Shown here: piece by piece, positions 12,022-24,360 of the stretch
Layout: each line of letters begins with the position of its first letter
Numbering within the stretch: position 1 is the first letter of the stretch
Assembly: GCF_040712315.1 (NCBI RefSeq)
Contig: NC_134013.1
Coordinates: forward strand, 81,040,001-81,104,000
DNA length: 64,000 nucleotides
From: Castanea sativa
Taxonomy: Eukaryota > Streptophyta > Magnoliopsida > Fagales > Fagaceae
Direction of reading: 5' to 3'
Translations under genes and position numbers: made by a program
The notes under the pieces: generated by a model
Databases searched by the model: none
What the model was told of the DNA's origin: nothing
What the model saw: only the letters and a program-made list of their open reading frames with translations

Positions 12022-13304
12022 ATGGCCAAGAAAGAGATGGAAGTGGTGAAGGGTGTGGACCTAAACAGGTACATGGGACGGTGGTACGAGATAGCTTCAT
12101 TCCCATCAAGGTTTCAGCCCAAGAATGGTGCGAACACAAGGGCTACATACACTCTGAGAGAGGATGGGACTGTGAATGTGCTGAATGAGACCTGGACTGA
12201 TGGGAAAAGAGGGTACATAGAGGGCAGTGCATACAAGGCTGATCCCAACAGTGATGAGGCTAAGCTCAAAGTTAAATTCTATGTCCCTCCATTCCTGCCC
12301 ATCATCCCTGTGGTTGGGGACTACTGGGTTTTGTACCTTGATGATGATTATCAGTATGCCTTGATTGGCCAGCCTAGCAGGAAGTATCTTTGGGTATGCC
12401 TTTCAACCTTTTCATCTATTTTTTTTAATGTGAATTTGTTGTCTTTTAGATTCATTATTTATATTGTTCTTGATTTTTTTTTTTTTTATAAGCTTGATTT
12501 TATTTGGTTTTGCACAATTTCAATTACTTGTTCCTTGATAGTGTGATGCTACAATAAATTTCACAACATATTTTACGATTACAAACTATATATGGAGGTG
12601 GTAAGAAAAATGAGTTAGGCCATGGTTTGAAAATGATGTTACACTAATCACAATTCACCAGCAGTGAAATTTGTTCAGTATTTGTTTTTACTCTTTGCGT
12701 ATATGTTTTTTGAGTTTTGCTTACTATTAGGCCTATGAATTCCGCTCTTTCTTAATTGTTAATTATTTTATTCATAAAAAATAAAAAAAGAATGCTTGTT
12801 TATAAGGGGAGTTAAGGGTTAGTAAACTTTTTTTTTTTTTTTTTTGGAGAAAGAGTTGAGGGTTGTAACTTTTTTGGATGATTCCTTGATAATAAAATAA
12901 TGGTTTATATATTTTTCCTTACAATAGTTGGCTTGTTATAACTTACGAGTTTATTCTTGCATATGAAAATTTTCTCAATTTTAAAAGATACCCAATTGTC
13001 AAAAAATTTCATAAATATTCTGAAATTTTGTGTTTTCTTCAGATATTTTCTAGGCATAAATGTTATCACAAATAACAATCAATTAATTCTATTTCTCTCT
13101 TTGGTGGTTTTTCCTTAGATATTATGCAGGCAAACCCACCTAGATGAAGAGATTTATAATCAGCTAGTTCAGAAGGCCATAGATGAGGGCTATGATGTTA
13201 GCAAGCTCCACAAGACACCACAGAGTGATCCTCCACCATCGGAAGAGGAAGGCCCTAAGGACACCAAAGGCTTTTGGTATTTTAAATCCCTTCTGGGAAA
13301 ATAG
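12022..13304 (+). CDS. TIL: Temperature-induced lipocalin, complete, two exons
   Basis: Exons 12022-12393 and 13119-13304 (GT donor after CTTTGG, AG acceptor TTCCTTAG, phase 0) give 185 aa, the usual length of plant TIL. The protein starts MAKKEMEVVKGVDLNRYMGR and ends KSLLGK. Visible lipocalin features: the GRWYE motif (residues 19-23, structurally conserved region 1), a hydrophobic loop PPFLPIIPVVG before GDYWVLYLDD (about 88-110), and LCRQTHL at the start of exon 2 (conserved region 3). There is no signal peptide. TILs are peripheral plasma-membrane lipocalins of the apolipoprotein D/bacterial Blc type, linked to heat, cold and oxidative-stress tolerance; stress control here is inferred from the family. 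An upstream in-frame Met at 11914 adds residues with no family similarity and lies in the 5'UTR. Intron 12394-13118 is AT-rich and unremarkable. Confidence 0.95.
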
Positions 13305-13560
13305 GGAGAATAGCATTTGTTTATATATTGTGGTTTGACTGTTTCTAGTGTATGCATAAATAAAAGATCAAAACCACCCCTGATTTCAGCATCCAGATTA
13401 GGGATATATTTGTGTTATTTTTTGCTGGCTATTTTAGTTTTTGTAACTCAAGAATGGGTATATGTTGGGTGCCTAGCAGCGTAGGCCCTAGACTATGATT
13501 TTTTTTTTTTACTGTAAAGCCTAGACTATGAAGTTGAAGTTCTGAAATATGTACTTATAT
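13305..13560 (+). other. Likely TIL 3'UTR and downstream
   Basis: Noncoding sequence directly after the stop. AATAAA-like signals occur (ATAAATAAAAG near 13357), compatible with polyadenylation. Confidence 0.4.
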
Positions 13561-13579
13561 GCAGTGTGGGATTGAGAAT

Positions 13580-13785
13580 TGATTAAAAATTAAAATTAAT
13601 TTACTATTTAGTTTATTTTTGTTATTATTTATGAGTTTCGTTCTATTTTTTAGTATTATTTAAAAGTTTTATTTTGTTATTTTAATTAATTTTTATTTTT
13701 ATCTATGGTAGTTTTAGTAATAAATTTTAATTTTAACAAAATAAGTGATATCTAAATACATGATATCTAAACCCACTGAAAATTC
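13580..13785. repeat. Dispersed repeat, copy 1
   Basis: The stretch TTAAAATTAATTTACTATTT... through AATTTTAACAAAATAAGTGATAT is clearly similar, with indels, to 25073-25235 (TTAAAATTATTTTATTATTT... AATTTCAACAAAATAAGCAGTAT). In the second copy it runs into CCAAACAGACCCT, a Tourist-like terminus, so this is probably part of a DNA transposon. Confidence 0.6.
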
Positions 13786-15065
13786 GATAAAAAATTTCAG
13801 TGATGATTTCGCTCCTTTGTAAGTTTGTACAGTTTACATTTTAATTTTTTACTGTCTCAAATTTATTTTTATGGTTGGGATTGAAAAATTATTGCCACTA
13901 GCCACGCTGACTTGTAGAAATATGAGCAAAGGTAATAAATAAGGGGGAAAAAAAAACAAGCAAAAGGAAAAGAATAAAGTAATATAGAAATCTTTTATGA
14001 TTTTTTCATTTATGACTTTATTTTTTAAGAAACAAAAAGTTCATTTTAGACTTTGATTAAGGAAAGGACTTTGATTAAGGAAAACAAAATGGATATGTAG
14101 CAGGTTATGATTAATAACATTCAAACATTCAATTTTGAAAGGCAAAAGTAAACAAATAAGGAAAAACAATATATGTAGTCAATTATAACTAATTTAATTA
14201 TAACTAATCTAACTAATTTATTGCTGATCTATGGTCAATCCCAAAAATTTAGATTAAAGCTTGCTATTATTGTTGTCGCTGGTATTAATTAACACTATTT
14301 ACACTAAATATTAGCATTTCATTGAAGGATTTTTTTAGTTAAATATTTTGTTAAAAGAGTAATTTTTTTAGTTAAATATTTATTATTAAAGATTAATAAT
14401 TATATATTTTGTTGAACACTTAAATTAATATAATATAATCATACAACATTTTTTCAACATTTTAACTTGTGATAAGTTTTGGTTCAAATGTTACTTCTTA
14501 GTATTTTTAGAGAAGACATCCAGAGTTCAAATCTTTCATCTTCCAACTATTAGATTATTAAAAAAAAATCAAATTATTAACCCAAAAAGTAACAAAAATA
14601 AATAAATGAGGAGTCACGACAAAAACTTATTTTATGTTATTTTATTTTGATTTATAACGACTAACTCCTCAACTTAACTTGTCAAAATTTAATGTGCCGT
14701 TAGACTCACTAGAATTATAACTCATATTTTGAATTATTCTAAAGATGCTTCCTACGAGAGAATTCGAGGCGTATGACCATTGCAGTCCTTGGAACTTATC
14801 CGGTAGGTGGCGTAGTTTTCAATTGATTGTGACTTCTCTGTTGTTGTTGGACGCTAGTTGTAGTCTCTCATCTTACGAGTTTAGATATTCAGGAAATGTT
14901 AACAAGCAACTGTTAATGTTTTATAAGCCTTACTTTAAAAAAAAGTGAAAAAAATTATCAAAAACATTATTATAAAAAAAAAACTGTCGAAAGCCATTAA
15001 GTTACAAAAAAAAAAAAAAAAAAATTGTTATTAACGGGCACACCCGTGCCCATCAACACAACCAT

Positions 15066-15069
<4 letters not shown>
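13786..15069. other. AT-rich intergenic region
   Basis: No gene recognised. A 67-codon frame at 14745-14948 shows no family similarity that I know. Confidence 0.5.

Positions 15070-15158
<89 letters not shown>
15070..15158. repeat. (TA)n microsatellite followed by poly-T
   Basis: About 26 TA units (15070-15122) run straight into about 36 T (15123-15158). The reading frames across it (Tyr-Ile repeats, Lys runs) are artefacts. Confidence 0.95.
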
Positions 15159-15159
<1 letters not shown>

Positions 15160-16010
15160 TTGATCTGCATAGATATTTTACTACAGTTCAAATTACATAA
15201 TTTTTACTCTAACTAGGTACTTTTGACATTCCTGTATTAATGACAAGGTCCAGTTTCTCAAAGCCTTCAACATTCTTCAATTAATTTTAGAACATTCTTT
15301 TTCTTTTTCTTTTTTGAGATACAATAACTTTTGAGAACATGTAAGAATATTCTAGTGCTTTTAATGCTATGAAATACCACCACCCAAAAACAAAATCGTA
15401 GGTCCTCCGTATCTTGTGCACTTCTCAACACAAAATTTGGGTAAATCCGTTTTATTGATATGCGAATCTGTAATTCATTTGTGTTTGAACGGAGAAAGTT
15501 CCTTTTTTTGTGACAATTGTGGGAGTTCAATATGGCATCTGTTCCTAAAATAGCAACTCAGAAGAGACTTTTTATTTTATGGCCAAAACACACTCAGGAA
15601 GAAACGATACTGTGTTTAAATTGTAAAAACACCCATTCTCCAAGCAGATCAATAATTTAATACCACGCGTTATAGTATGAATATACCTCCAATTTCAGAG
15701 AATGGAATTGCTTTCAAGGAACAAACCAACCTGTATATATAAATATGTAATCACAATGGATAAATCATAATACAACATATGAATTAAGCATGTCAATAGG
15801 CATATTAATACTATAATAGAAAGATCTGCTGCCAATCCACAATTTCCTTTCTTTCTTCCGTCTAGAAAATATGGAGAAAAATCCAGAGAGTTTTGCCAGG
15901 CAAACAATTGATAAACGATATAAACATATTACAATCACTATTTTGCCATTCATCAGCTTCCACTGAAAATGTCAAAGCCCATTACAGGATAGCCACTTGC
16001 CTCAGAAGCT
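15160..16010. other. 3' flank of YKT6
   Basis: Noncoding by eye. The part nearest 16010 would hold the YKT6 3'UTR (minus strand). An 87-codon minus-strand frame at 15267-15530 matches nothing I recognise. Confidence 0.4.
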
Positions 16011-16764
16011 TTAGAGTATGGTACAACACTGATTTGTCTTTTTAGCTTGCTTGTAGAACATCTGTTTCAACCATCATCAACAGGTTTTCATATTAGCAAC
16101 AAGTTTAAGTCTATGGTTAATTCCAAAAGGATAAAATGGATCTCTTTTGAACTCTTAACAAACATACTGGTTTGTGCAAGTAAATAGGACCTTAATTAAA
16201 TTATGTCATGATCCCTGATTTATTAACATGCATACAAACGTTTAAATATTGTTGACATTGTTGGAACAATATTTGGGTCTCACAGAACCAATTTGTTTAA
16301 AATATCCTAACTAAAACAGACAAAAGAGAAGTAGATCATCCATTGACCATTGAACTCGAGGAAAAAGGAAAACCATTATGCAGTTCCAAACTTCCAAATA
16401 AACCATATTGAAAGTAGATCATGATGTAGATGCTTTTAAGGAAAACCCAAAAACCACGTCCTGGAAGGGAATAGGGGCATAAACACTAGAAACAAACCAA
16501 AGACTTAATTTCAAGCTTTAAAACAATTTTTTTGATAATTCAATAGTTCCAACGAGGGCGGTGATTTGAACTTTGGATGCCTCCATCAAAAACACCAAAA
16601 GGTACTAGTTGAGCTATAAAGATTTTGGCTTCAAGCTTTAAAATAACAATAATAATAAATTTATTATCATACTAAGTTTCCAATAATTGTCAAACTCAAT
16701 TAAGATCAAAATATTGATACATGTTCGTAGATGAAATTAGATGGAACCAAATTGGTGCTATAAT

Positions 16765-16803
<39 letters not shown>

Positions 16804-17475
16804 ATTATGCTCTTTGATGAAATGTGTATCACTAAGATGTGAAGTCACCATATCATCATTGCCATCATATACAACTGATTCCACTGTCAAATAGATGCAT
16901 GGGTACTTTAATGAAAAGCATCTAGCTTAACAGGGAAGGAAGAAGGAAATAAGGATAAAGAATACAACTACTTTCATAATTCAGATATATAGAATTGACC
17001 ATTAAAAGCACATGGACTTCTAATACAATTGACATATGATTTTCCAATTGGATAATTTGTTTCCCCAATGACCAATGATCTGGCACCTCCACCCCTTATG
17101 AACACTGTGAAGGGTGAGGTCATGAGTTCAAGACTTATTGGGTGTGTATATAACTCACTGATTAAAATGATAATAATTTGTGATTCCATAATGAAAAAAC
17201 TCTTAAGTCAAAATAAATAGAAGAGCCAACAGAAAGGAAAATGGTATGTTAATGATGGTCAAAGGCAAGCCGGGTGCTTGCCTAGGTGCCTTTAGTGGGG
17301 CACTCGCCTTAGAGGCTAGACAAAGCAATGCAAGTGCTTAAACCATGTTGAAGGTGCTAAGGCGAGAGCCTCAATTTTTTTTCCTATTCTCTCTATACCT
17401 ATGACCTCTCAGGTAGCTCTATTTCATCTTTTCCCCACCCCCACCTCCCCTCTCCTTTCTCTATATCACCTCTTT

Positions 17476-17535
<60 letters not shown>

Positions 17536-20500
17536 TTCAATCATATAGTCTTTGGCTTTGATAGTCCTCTCTGTTTTTTTCAGAAGCTTTAGATTAAATT
17601 AATTTATATAAACTTGCTGTAAAACTTATTGTTAAAATAATTAATAAATCCTAAACTGTATTCAACCAATTTTGAAATCAATTAATAGACCTAATACTTC
17701 ATGCAACACACTTGATTATAATATTTCACTACACTAGATACATATTATTTAAGTTCTATATGAATAACAGCTATATTTAGAATTTGGTGTCTCACTTCGA
17801 TCAGGCTAGCCCCTTTTTGTAGCCTCACAAAGTGGGTGATACAAGGCCTTGGCGCCTGAAGGTCACCTATCACCTTTGACTACCTTGTGTATGCTAGAGC
17901 CAAGAAGTCTGACAGATCCCCCACAACCCAAATCCCTTTAAATTACCATAGATAAACTCCTCAAGACTTCCAGACCTGCTTGTGCACACAAGCATGAGTC
18001 TTCCATTATTTTTCTACAATGCCAAGAAGCCTATCACCTATCACCTTTGACTACCTTGTGTATGCTAGAGCCAAGAAGCCTGACAGACCCCCCACAACCC
18101 AAATCCCTTTAAATTACCATAGATAAACTCCTCAAGACTTCCAGACCTGCTTGTGCACACAAGCATGAGTCTTCCATTATTTTTCTACAATGCCAACTCA
18201 AGCTTGTTTCAAAAATCCTCCATAGGTAAGAATTAAGATGCTCTTGTCCAAACACAGACATTCAACATACAAGCTAAGTCTTTGGCTTAGATGATAAACT
18301 AAATACTAGCAACAGTATAAGTAAGCCAAAAAAAAAAAGAGTCAAAACTCCTACAAAGCATTCAATAGCCAGGTGATTAGAAGTATAAGCAACAGATATA
18401 GTTAAACTAATTGGCTAAGTAAAAAAGTGTTAGTGAATGGGTGTTTACATATCATGGCAAATGCATAATGGTAATATAAATCTTCTCTACGTACCTGCGA
18501 TGCTGCACTGAGATCTGAACTCTTCTCAACTAAACTGTCCAGTTTCTCACCTCGTGCAAGTACACTGTCAATAGTCTTATGCTGTATGAAAGAAATAGAT
18601 ACTTATGAGAGAGAGAGGATTCTGATATAGCAAACAGTTTGCCATAAGAAAAAAAAAGGATCAAATCAACACGTTATTAGAAATCCAAAACCAAGTCAAA
18701 CAAGATATATTCCTTCAAAATTTTACTAAGAATTCTGGTTGAAACTTTGTAGCAAAACTATGAACAGAAAGTTGGGGATAAAAAAAATTCCCACCCCACT
18801 TGACCCACCCTGCCCTGCACAGGCTTTCCCCTCCCCAAAGAGGCGACGAGGCAAGGATGATTTTCGCTCACCCTGCCCCAAATGTCTATAGATATACGTT
18901 TTTATTTGACACATAGTTTTTTTTTTTTTTTTTACATAATCTATTACCCTACCCCAAAATACTTATTTTTTCTCTCTTTTAACACAATCACAATTGCCTC
19001 TCTCCTTTATTTTTCATCTCTACCTCGTTGATGTCAAATCCACCTTATTAGGGATGACAAGATCCTTCCAACCCACCCCACGCAGGTTTCCCCACCCAAG
19101 AGGGGACGGGGAAGGGATGGGATCCCCCTGATTCGACCTGCCCTGCCCTGGCCCATATCCATACCTATTAAGAATTTTACAATAAAAGGAAAACCACCCA
19201 TGCGAGCGAGAAAAAAATAAAAAAAAGGGGGGGGGGGGGGGGGGGAAGGGGATAGTTAAACAGATATCTCATGTGTAGAAGTTGATAAACATGGGCAAGC
19301 TAACCACCCACTTTTCTACCAAACATGGAAGGAATGGGTCCATAAGTCAACAATTTGTCTGATATATTCTTCTTTTACCATAACCCCCAAATGACATGCT
19401 TCTGTCCGTATTTGATCAGAACTTCCTACAACTCAACTTTTCTTTGAATAAAATACATAAGGAGAAGAAATCATTGAATCAAACCCCGTTAAATTTTAAA
19501 ACCACCATATGTCTGCCAAAACTTAAGCATAAACCACTGAACCAAGAATTAGCAAGCTAATAAAAAGATAACATTAAAGGTTGCCAAAAAAAATGATATA
19601 TCAAACTAGAAAATGATTATCTAAAACAGTGGCGGAGCTAGGATTTTAGTTTAGAGGGGGCAAAATTAAAAGACGATATTAAAAGTGCAATTTATCTAAA
19701 AAACATTAATCAACAATAATAACAAAATAAATAAATAATTGTAAGCAAATATGAATATATTTCATATTATTAAAATAAATAAACAAAAACAACCAATTCA
19801 TAGCTACTAAAAAATTTACAAACTGATGGAGTAAAAATATGATTAGTGTTACTTAAAAAACATAATGAATAAATGTTTAAAATTATTTTTTGTGATTGGT
19901 GACATGCCAATTTGTAAGACATAAGTAGTAAAATTTGTAATATCTCTAGCATCATTTAAAGATAAAATGTTGTGAAAAGTATCATAAATAATAAAAATGG
20001 TGTAAATAATGATATAAAATAAAAATAAAAATAGTGAAATAGGTGGTTTGGTCCCTTCAAGTTTCAATAAGTAGAAGTTTTTTTTTTTTTTTTTTCATGT
20101 GACTGCTAATAAAATAAAAAATAAATAAAAAAAGAGTCAGGGGGGGCAGGTGCCCCCCCTCGCCCCCCTCTGGCTCCGCCAGTGATCTAAAATCAACCAT
20201 CATGAAGATAAAAGGAACATAATTCAATTGTTCATAGATATAGCTGTAAACTAACTACTGTAGCAATAACTCTATACTTACGAGGATAATTTTAGTTTCA
20301 TCCAACTCCCTCTGAATTTTCAACAACTTATCAGCCTCTGCAGGGTCCTGAAGAGTTAAATAAGAATAGGTGGGGAAAAAAAATAAGTTCTTTTAGTTGT
20401 AACTAATTACTTTTGAAGCTTCAACAATTAACAAAAACAGAAATGAAAAAGAAAAAGAAAAAGAAAAACCCAATCTATTTTCTGCCTAATGGCCCAATCT

Positions 20501-23500
20501 TAAACAAATGGAAAATAATAATGCCTGGAATTTCGTTAAAGCTTCATTCAGATAGGGCCATGGTTGGGTACTATCTGCTTGCACAGTCTTCCACGTATCA
20601 CCAAAATTTTTCTGATACTCATCTAGCACCTGGAAAACATTGTAATCATCATCTATAAGTTAACTCAAGCAGAAATCAAGTATTAATATTTTACCAGTCC
20701 TACATGACTCTCTCTCCCTCTCACACACACGCACGCACATGCACACACATCGTCAAGTCTTTACATCCAAACAGACACTTCAGAACAACCATGGTTATGA
20801 ACATGTGGCCATCAAGGGCAACAAGAATAATGATCCTAGTATGCCTGTTTTTTTTACTTCTCTGACCATCTCCAAATCTTTTCCCTTCCACCTTAAGGAC
20901 AGTATTAAAGTATAGCATAAAATGTTACTACTTTAAACAACCATTAAAATTCTAAAAAATTGACAGCAAATGTACTACCTAGTCATCTACGACGTTCGTG
21001 TACATAGAGTGTTTGTAACGGTAAAAGAAACTTCAGAATGCATACTCAACAACAATACAACAGTAATAAGTTTTTTTTTTTTTGATAAGTAAGAATGATA
21101 TATATACGAAGGGTTACTCTATGCCTGAAAAAACACAGAGCAACCTAGGAGATACAAGAAAAAGAAAACAAAGAGAAACAAAGACAACAAGAAAATTAGG
21201 AAGGGAAAAGGGAGCAAAGAAAAGAAGGGAGGGAATCACTAGACGTGAGTCCCCACGCGCGCGACCAATCAAAGAGAGTCCCACTGAAAAAAACAAGCAA
21301 CTGTTCACTAGAGCTATCCAAATCCTCAAAAGTCCTCCCATACGCTCCTTCCAAATACACCAAAGGATGCAAAGCGGGACTAAATTCCAGTATTCGAGAT
21401 GAATGCTTCCCCAACCAATTCCACCAACCAAAAAGCATTTCAGAATCGATCTAGGCATAACCCGTGCCAAGCCAAAAGTTAGGAAAACAAAGCTCCATAA
21501 CCGGTAGGCCATATCACAATGAAGGAGAAGGTGATCTACCGTCTCTCCACTATGACGGCACATAATGCACCAATCCACAAAATCCAATCTTCTCAATCTC
21601 GCATTGTCTCCCGTTAGAATCTTATTCCAAGCTACACACCAAACAAAAAAAGAAACTCGCCTTGGGGCCTTTGCTCTCCAAATAGCTTTCCAAGGAAAGA
21701 TAGTAGAAGGAGAATTTCTCAATTTGTTGTAGTACGATCGGATGTCAAAAGCTCCATTAGACTTCAATTTCCATCTCATCCGATCTCCAACATCCATAGG
21801 AGGGGTTATAGAACCCAACATACGAAGAAACCGCAGCCCCTTCATCCATCTCCCAATCATTAAAAAATCTACTAAACCGAACATTCCAAACTCTTCCATC
21901 CTCCGCCCCCTGCCTTTGCAAAGAAGCTTCAACAGAAGCCTCCTTCACAATGGCGATGCCAAACAACCTTGGAAAAGCCAATTGAAAAGGTTGATCCCCA
22001 TGCCACCCATCCTGCCAAAACCTCACCCTGTTCCCCAAACCAACCACAAACTGACAATTTTTGCTGAAATCCTCCCAACCCATGCGGATACTTCTCCACA
22101 AACCACACCCATGAGCTCCCCTACCCAGTTTAGAGGTCCATCCCCCCCAATCTTCCCCATATTTTGAAGCTACAACCCGCCTCCATAGCCGACCCTCTTC
22201 CTTTCCAAACCGCCACAACCATTTCCCCAACAAAGCCTTATTAAAGGTAGTGAGTTTCCTAATCCCTAAGCCACCATTGGCTATAGGCGCACAAACTTTG
22301 TCCCAACCAACCAAATGCATCTTGCTCTCTCCCCAAAGGAAATCCCTTTGCAACTTTTCAATTTTATTAGCCACATGAGTAGGAATAGTGAATAACGATA
22401 GAAAGTAAGTCGGAAGACTAGAAAGCATACTCTTGAGGAGCATCAAACGACCCCCCTTAGACAAATACAACTTCTTCCACCCAGATAATTTCCGCTTAAT
22501 ATTTTCCAAAATTGTATTCCAAATTAAAGGGGAATTGTGGGGAGCCCCCAGCGGCATGCCCAGATACAACATAGGTAAAGAACCAACTCTACAGCCCAAG
22601 ATATCAGCCAGAGCATGCACATCCCCAACCTCCCCTATAGGAACCATTTCGCTCTTATGCACATTGACCTTCAAACCCGTTACCGCCTGAAAACTAAGGA
22701 GCAACAACCGAATGTGAAGAATTTGCTCCACATCTGCATCACAAAAGAGGATGGTATCATCTGCAAATAAGAGATGTGAAACACGTTCCCCACCATTACT
22801 CCTGCCCCCAAGATTAAATCCACGAATCAAGCCAGCTCCATCCATTCTCTTTAACATCCTACTAAACACCTCCATCAAGATCAAAAACAACATAGGAGAT
22901 AGCGGATCTCCTTGTCTTAAACCCCTAGAACTGCCAAAGAAATCAGCTGGGGACCCATTAACCAAAACAGAGAACTGAACAGTGGATATACAAGAACGTA
23001 TCCACTTGCACCACTTCACTCCAAAACCCATTCTATACAGCAGATACAACAAAGCCTCCCAATTCACATGGTCGTAGGCTTTCTCCATATCGAGCTTACA
23101 AATGACTCCAGGAACCCTGCTCTTCCCACGACTATCCACACACTCATTCGCAATGAGAACCGAGTCAAGGATTTGTCTCCCACCCACAAAGCTGTTCTGA
23201 TTCTCAGAAATCAACTGATCTAAACTGAACCTACTCGAACTACTTATTGATTTCTGAAATACTGATGAGTTCTTCACATTACAAAAAAAAAAAATTTAAA
23301 CAAGATTGAAGTTCCCAATTAAATAATTTTAATATTTAAGCCAATATATTTGTATCTCATAGAACATTAAATCAAATTAGCAGCCAAGCTCTAAAATTCA
23401 ACAACTGTAAACTTATACCAAAACAAAAAACAAACTTTAGCATGGCGAACAATTATCTAACACATTGATACACAGGCTTACAAAATGTATACAAAAGTAA

Positions 23501-24288
23501 AGCCCAAACGAAAATTCAACATCTAAAACTTATAAGGTCCAAATTTTTAGCTCCTGAAGAAAAAAAAAACACACACACACACAAGAAAAAGTTAGATAGT
23601 GTGTACCTGGTTGAGCAGAGAAAAAGCGCTCCGAACCGGGTAGTGATCATCCATAAAACCCAAGGAACAAATGCCATTCCTGTTGTAAGCATGCACCTTG
23701 TACTCTATTGAATACAGAAAGCAAAGAAAATGGTCATTAACAATACGAAAAACCAAGAAGGAATGTAATGTCCCAAAATATTGATAAACAAATGAAGATG
23801 AATTATGCATGCTACTTTCTAACACGCGAAGCATAAGAACATTTCCATAATTCAATTTCAAAAAGAACCAGGTTTCTGGTGTGTGTGTGTGTGTGTTTGG
23901 TATAATAGAATTGGAGCATGGAAATTGGAATCGAAAGGTATTCTAGGAATCCAATTTCACCGCATGCCAATAAATCCGAAATCATAATCATATCAAATCC
24001 CACGGGAATTCCAATTCCAAGAAAAAAAAAAACCTAATGCTAATAGAAAGAAAATGAAGAAAAGGAAAAAGGAGAGATGATCGGGAGGGAGGGACCTTCG
24101 TGCTGGACGGACTGGCGTTGGGAGGGAGGGGTACGGCTGGCGACGGTGCGAGCGACGAAGACGATGAATTCTTTGACGCTGGACCTCTGGAAATAGCCGA
24201 AGTGGCTGACGTCCAAGGCGTTTGCTAATATCACCGGATCTGTGCCCTCCGGGTTGCACTTCAATACCAATAGCGCCGTGATCTTCAT
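16011..24288 (-). CDS. YKT6: R-SNARE YKT6, complete, six exons
   Basis: Exons (minus strand): 24096-24288, 23607-23704, 20525-20629, 20282-20347, 18495-18581, 16011-16061. They splice to 600 nt, 199 aa, the exact length of plant YKT61. The protein begins [11 protein letters not shown] and contains a longin domain (about 1-130, including [14 protein letters not shown] and [10 protein letters not shown]), then an R-SNARE coiled coil (about 136-183) with the zero-layer Arg at 164 in SVLARGEKL. It ends NQCCTIL: Cys196 heads a CaaX prenylation box and Cys195 is the palmitoylation site. YKT6 has no transmembrane anchor; it cycles on lipids between cytosol and membranes and acts in ER-Golgi, vacuolar and autophagosome fusion. 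Introns 1, 2, 4 and 5 are GT-AG; intron 3 needs a GC donor at 20524-20523. Introns carry a LINE, an hAT element, microsatellites and a tandem duplication, yet the coding exons are clean. Confidence 0.96.
16771..16800. repeat. (GA)n microsatellite in YKT6 intron 5
   Basis: About 15 GA units, in the last intron of YKT6. Confidence 0.9.
17255..17885. repeat. Dispersed repeat with GGTCAAAGGC-type ends
   Basis: The left end ATGGTCAAAGGCAAGCCGGG is matched in inverted orientation by TCACCTTTGACTACC at the right. Between them are CTTGCCTAGGTGCC/GGCGAGAGCCTC and CAAGGCCTTGGCGCCTGAAGG motifs, a composition common to a plant MITE-like repeat. It contains a (TA)n tract at about 17480-17531. Class not assigned; no clean TSD seen. 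Confidence 0.45.
17865..18206. repeat. 171-bp tandem duplication in YKT6 intron 5
   Basis: The block from ACCTATCACCTTTGACTACC to ATTTTTCTACAATGCC occurs twice in tandem. CACCTTTGAC is at 17871 and again at 18042 (period 171). The copies differ at only a couple of bases (AAGAAGTCTG/AAGAAGCCTG; GATCCCCC/GACCCCCC). Confidence 0.92.
19222..19246. repeat. Poly-G tract
   Basis: A run of about 20 G between A-rich sequence, in YKT6 intron 4. Such runs are prone to assembly length errors. Confidence 0.85.
19627..20184. mobile_element. Non-autonomous hAT transposon, intact ends and TSD
   Basis: Termini CAGTGGCGGAGCTAG (left) and, inverted, CACTGGCGGAGCCAG (right). It is flanked by a perfect 8-bp duplication ATCTAAAA at 19619-19626 and 20185-20192, the hAT signature. 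Total 558 bp with no transposase. It sits in YKT6 intron 4. Short GC-rich palindromic arms (GGGGGGCAGGTGCCCCCC) lie at the right end. Confidence 0.92.
21071..23280 (-). mobile_element. 5'-truncated L1-type LINE in YKT6 intron 2
   Basis: The minus strand encodes the second half of a plant L1 ORF2. The RT domain runs from about [16 protein letters not shown] through [10 protein letters not shown] (the FADD catalytic motif), in a 506-codon frame at 21757-23277. The zf-RVT domain ([19 protein letters not shown], and a C-x2-C...H-x4-C pattern) is in another frame at 21114-21932. The two frames overlap and continue one another, so there is a frameshift at roughly 21800-21850. The endonuclease and ORF1 are missing (5' truncation, typical of L1). 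A 13-nt T-run at 21071-21083 is the poly-A tail of the minus-strand element. No convincing target duplication was found by eye. It is inserted in the same orientation as YKT6. Confidence 0.92.
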
Positions 24289-24321
24289 CTCTCTCTCTCT
24301 CTGATTGCGTGTAGTTGTTTG

Positions 24322-24354
<33 letters not shown>

Positions 24355-24360
24355 GGTTGA
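24289..24360 (-). promoter_or_regulatory. CT/GA-rich 5'UTR of YKT6
   Basis: Two (CT)n blocks (24290-24301 and 24329-24354 on the plus strand; GA on the coding strand) lie within 70 bases upstream of the YKT6 start codon. Such pyrimidine/GA tracts are common in plant 5'UTRs and can bind GAGA-type factors; that role here is inference. Confidence 0.5.

Noticed and set aside
11914..12546. 210-codon frame overlapping the lipocalin with an earlier Met
   Set aside because: The first 36 residues have no family similarity and the frame runs through the exon 1 donor into the intron; the family start is 12022 and the exon ends at 12393.
14997..15216. Tyr-Ile / poly-Phe / poly-Lys frames
   Set aside because: Translation of a TA microsatellite and poly-T run.
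21742..22167. 141-codon plus-strand frame
   Set aside because: Antisense shadow of the LINE reverse transcriptase.
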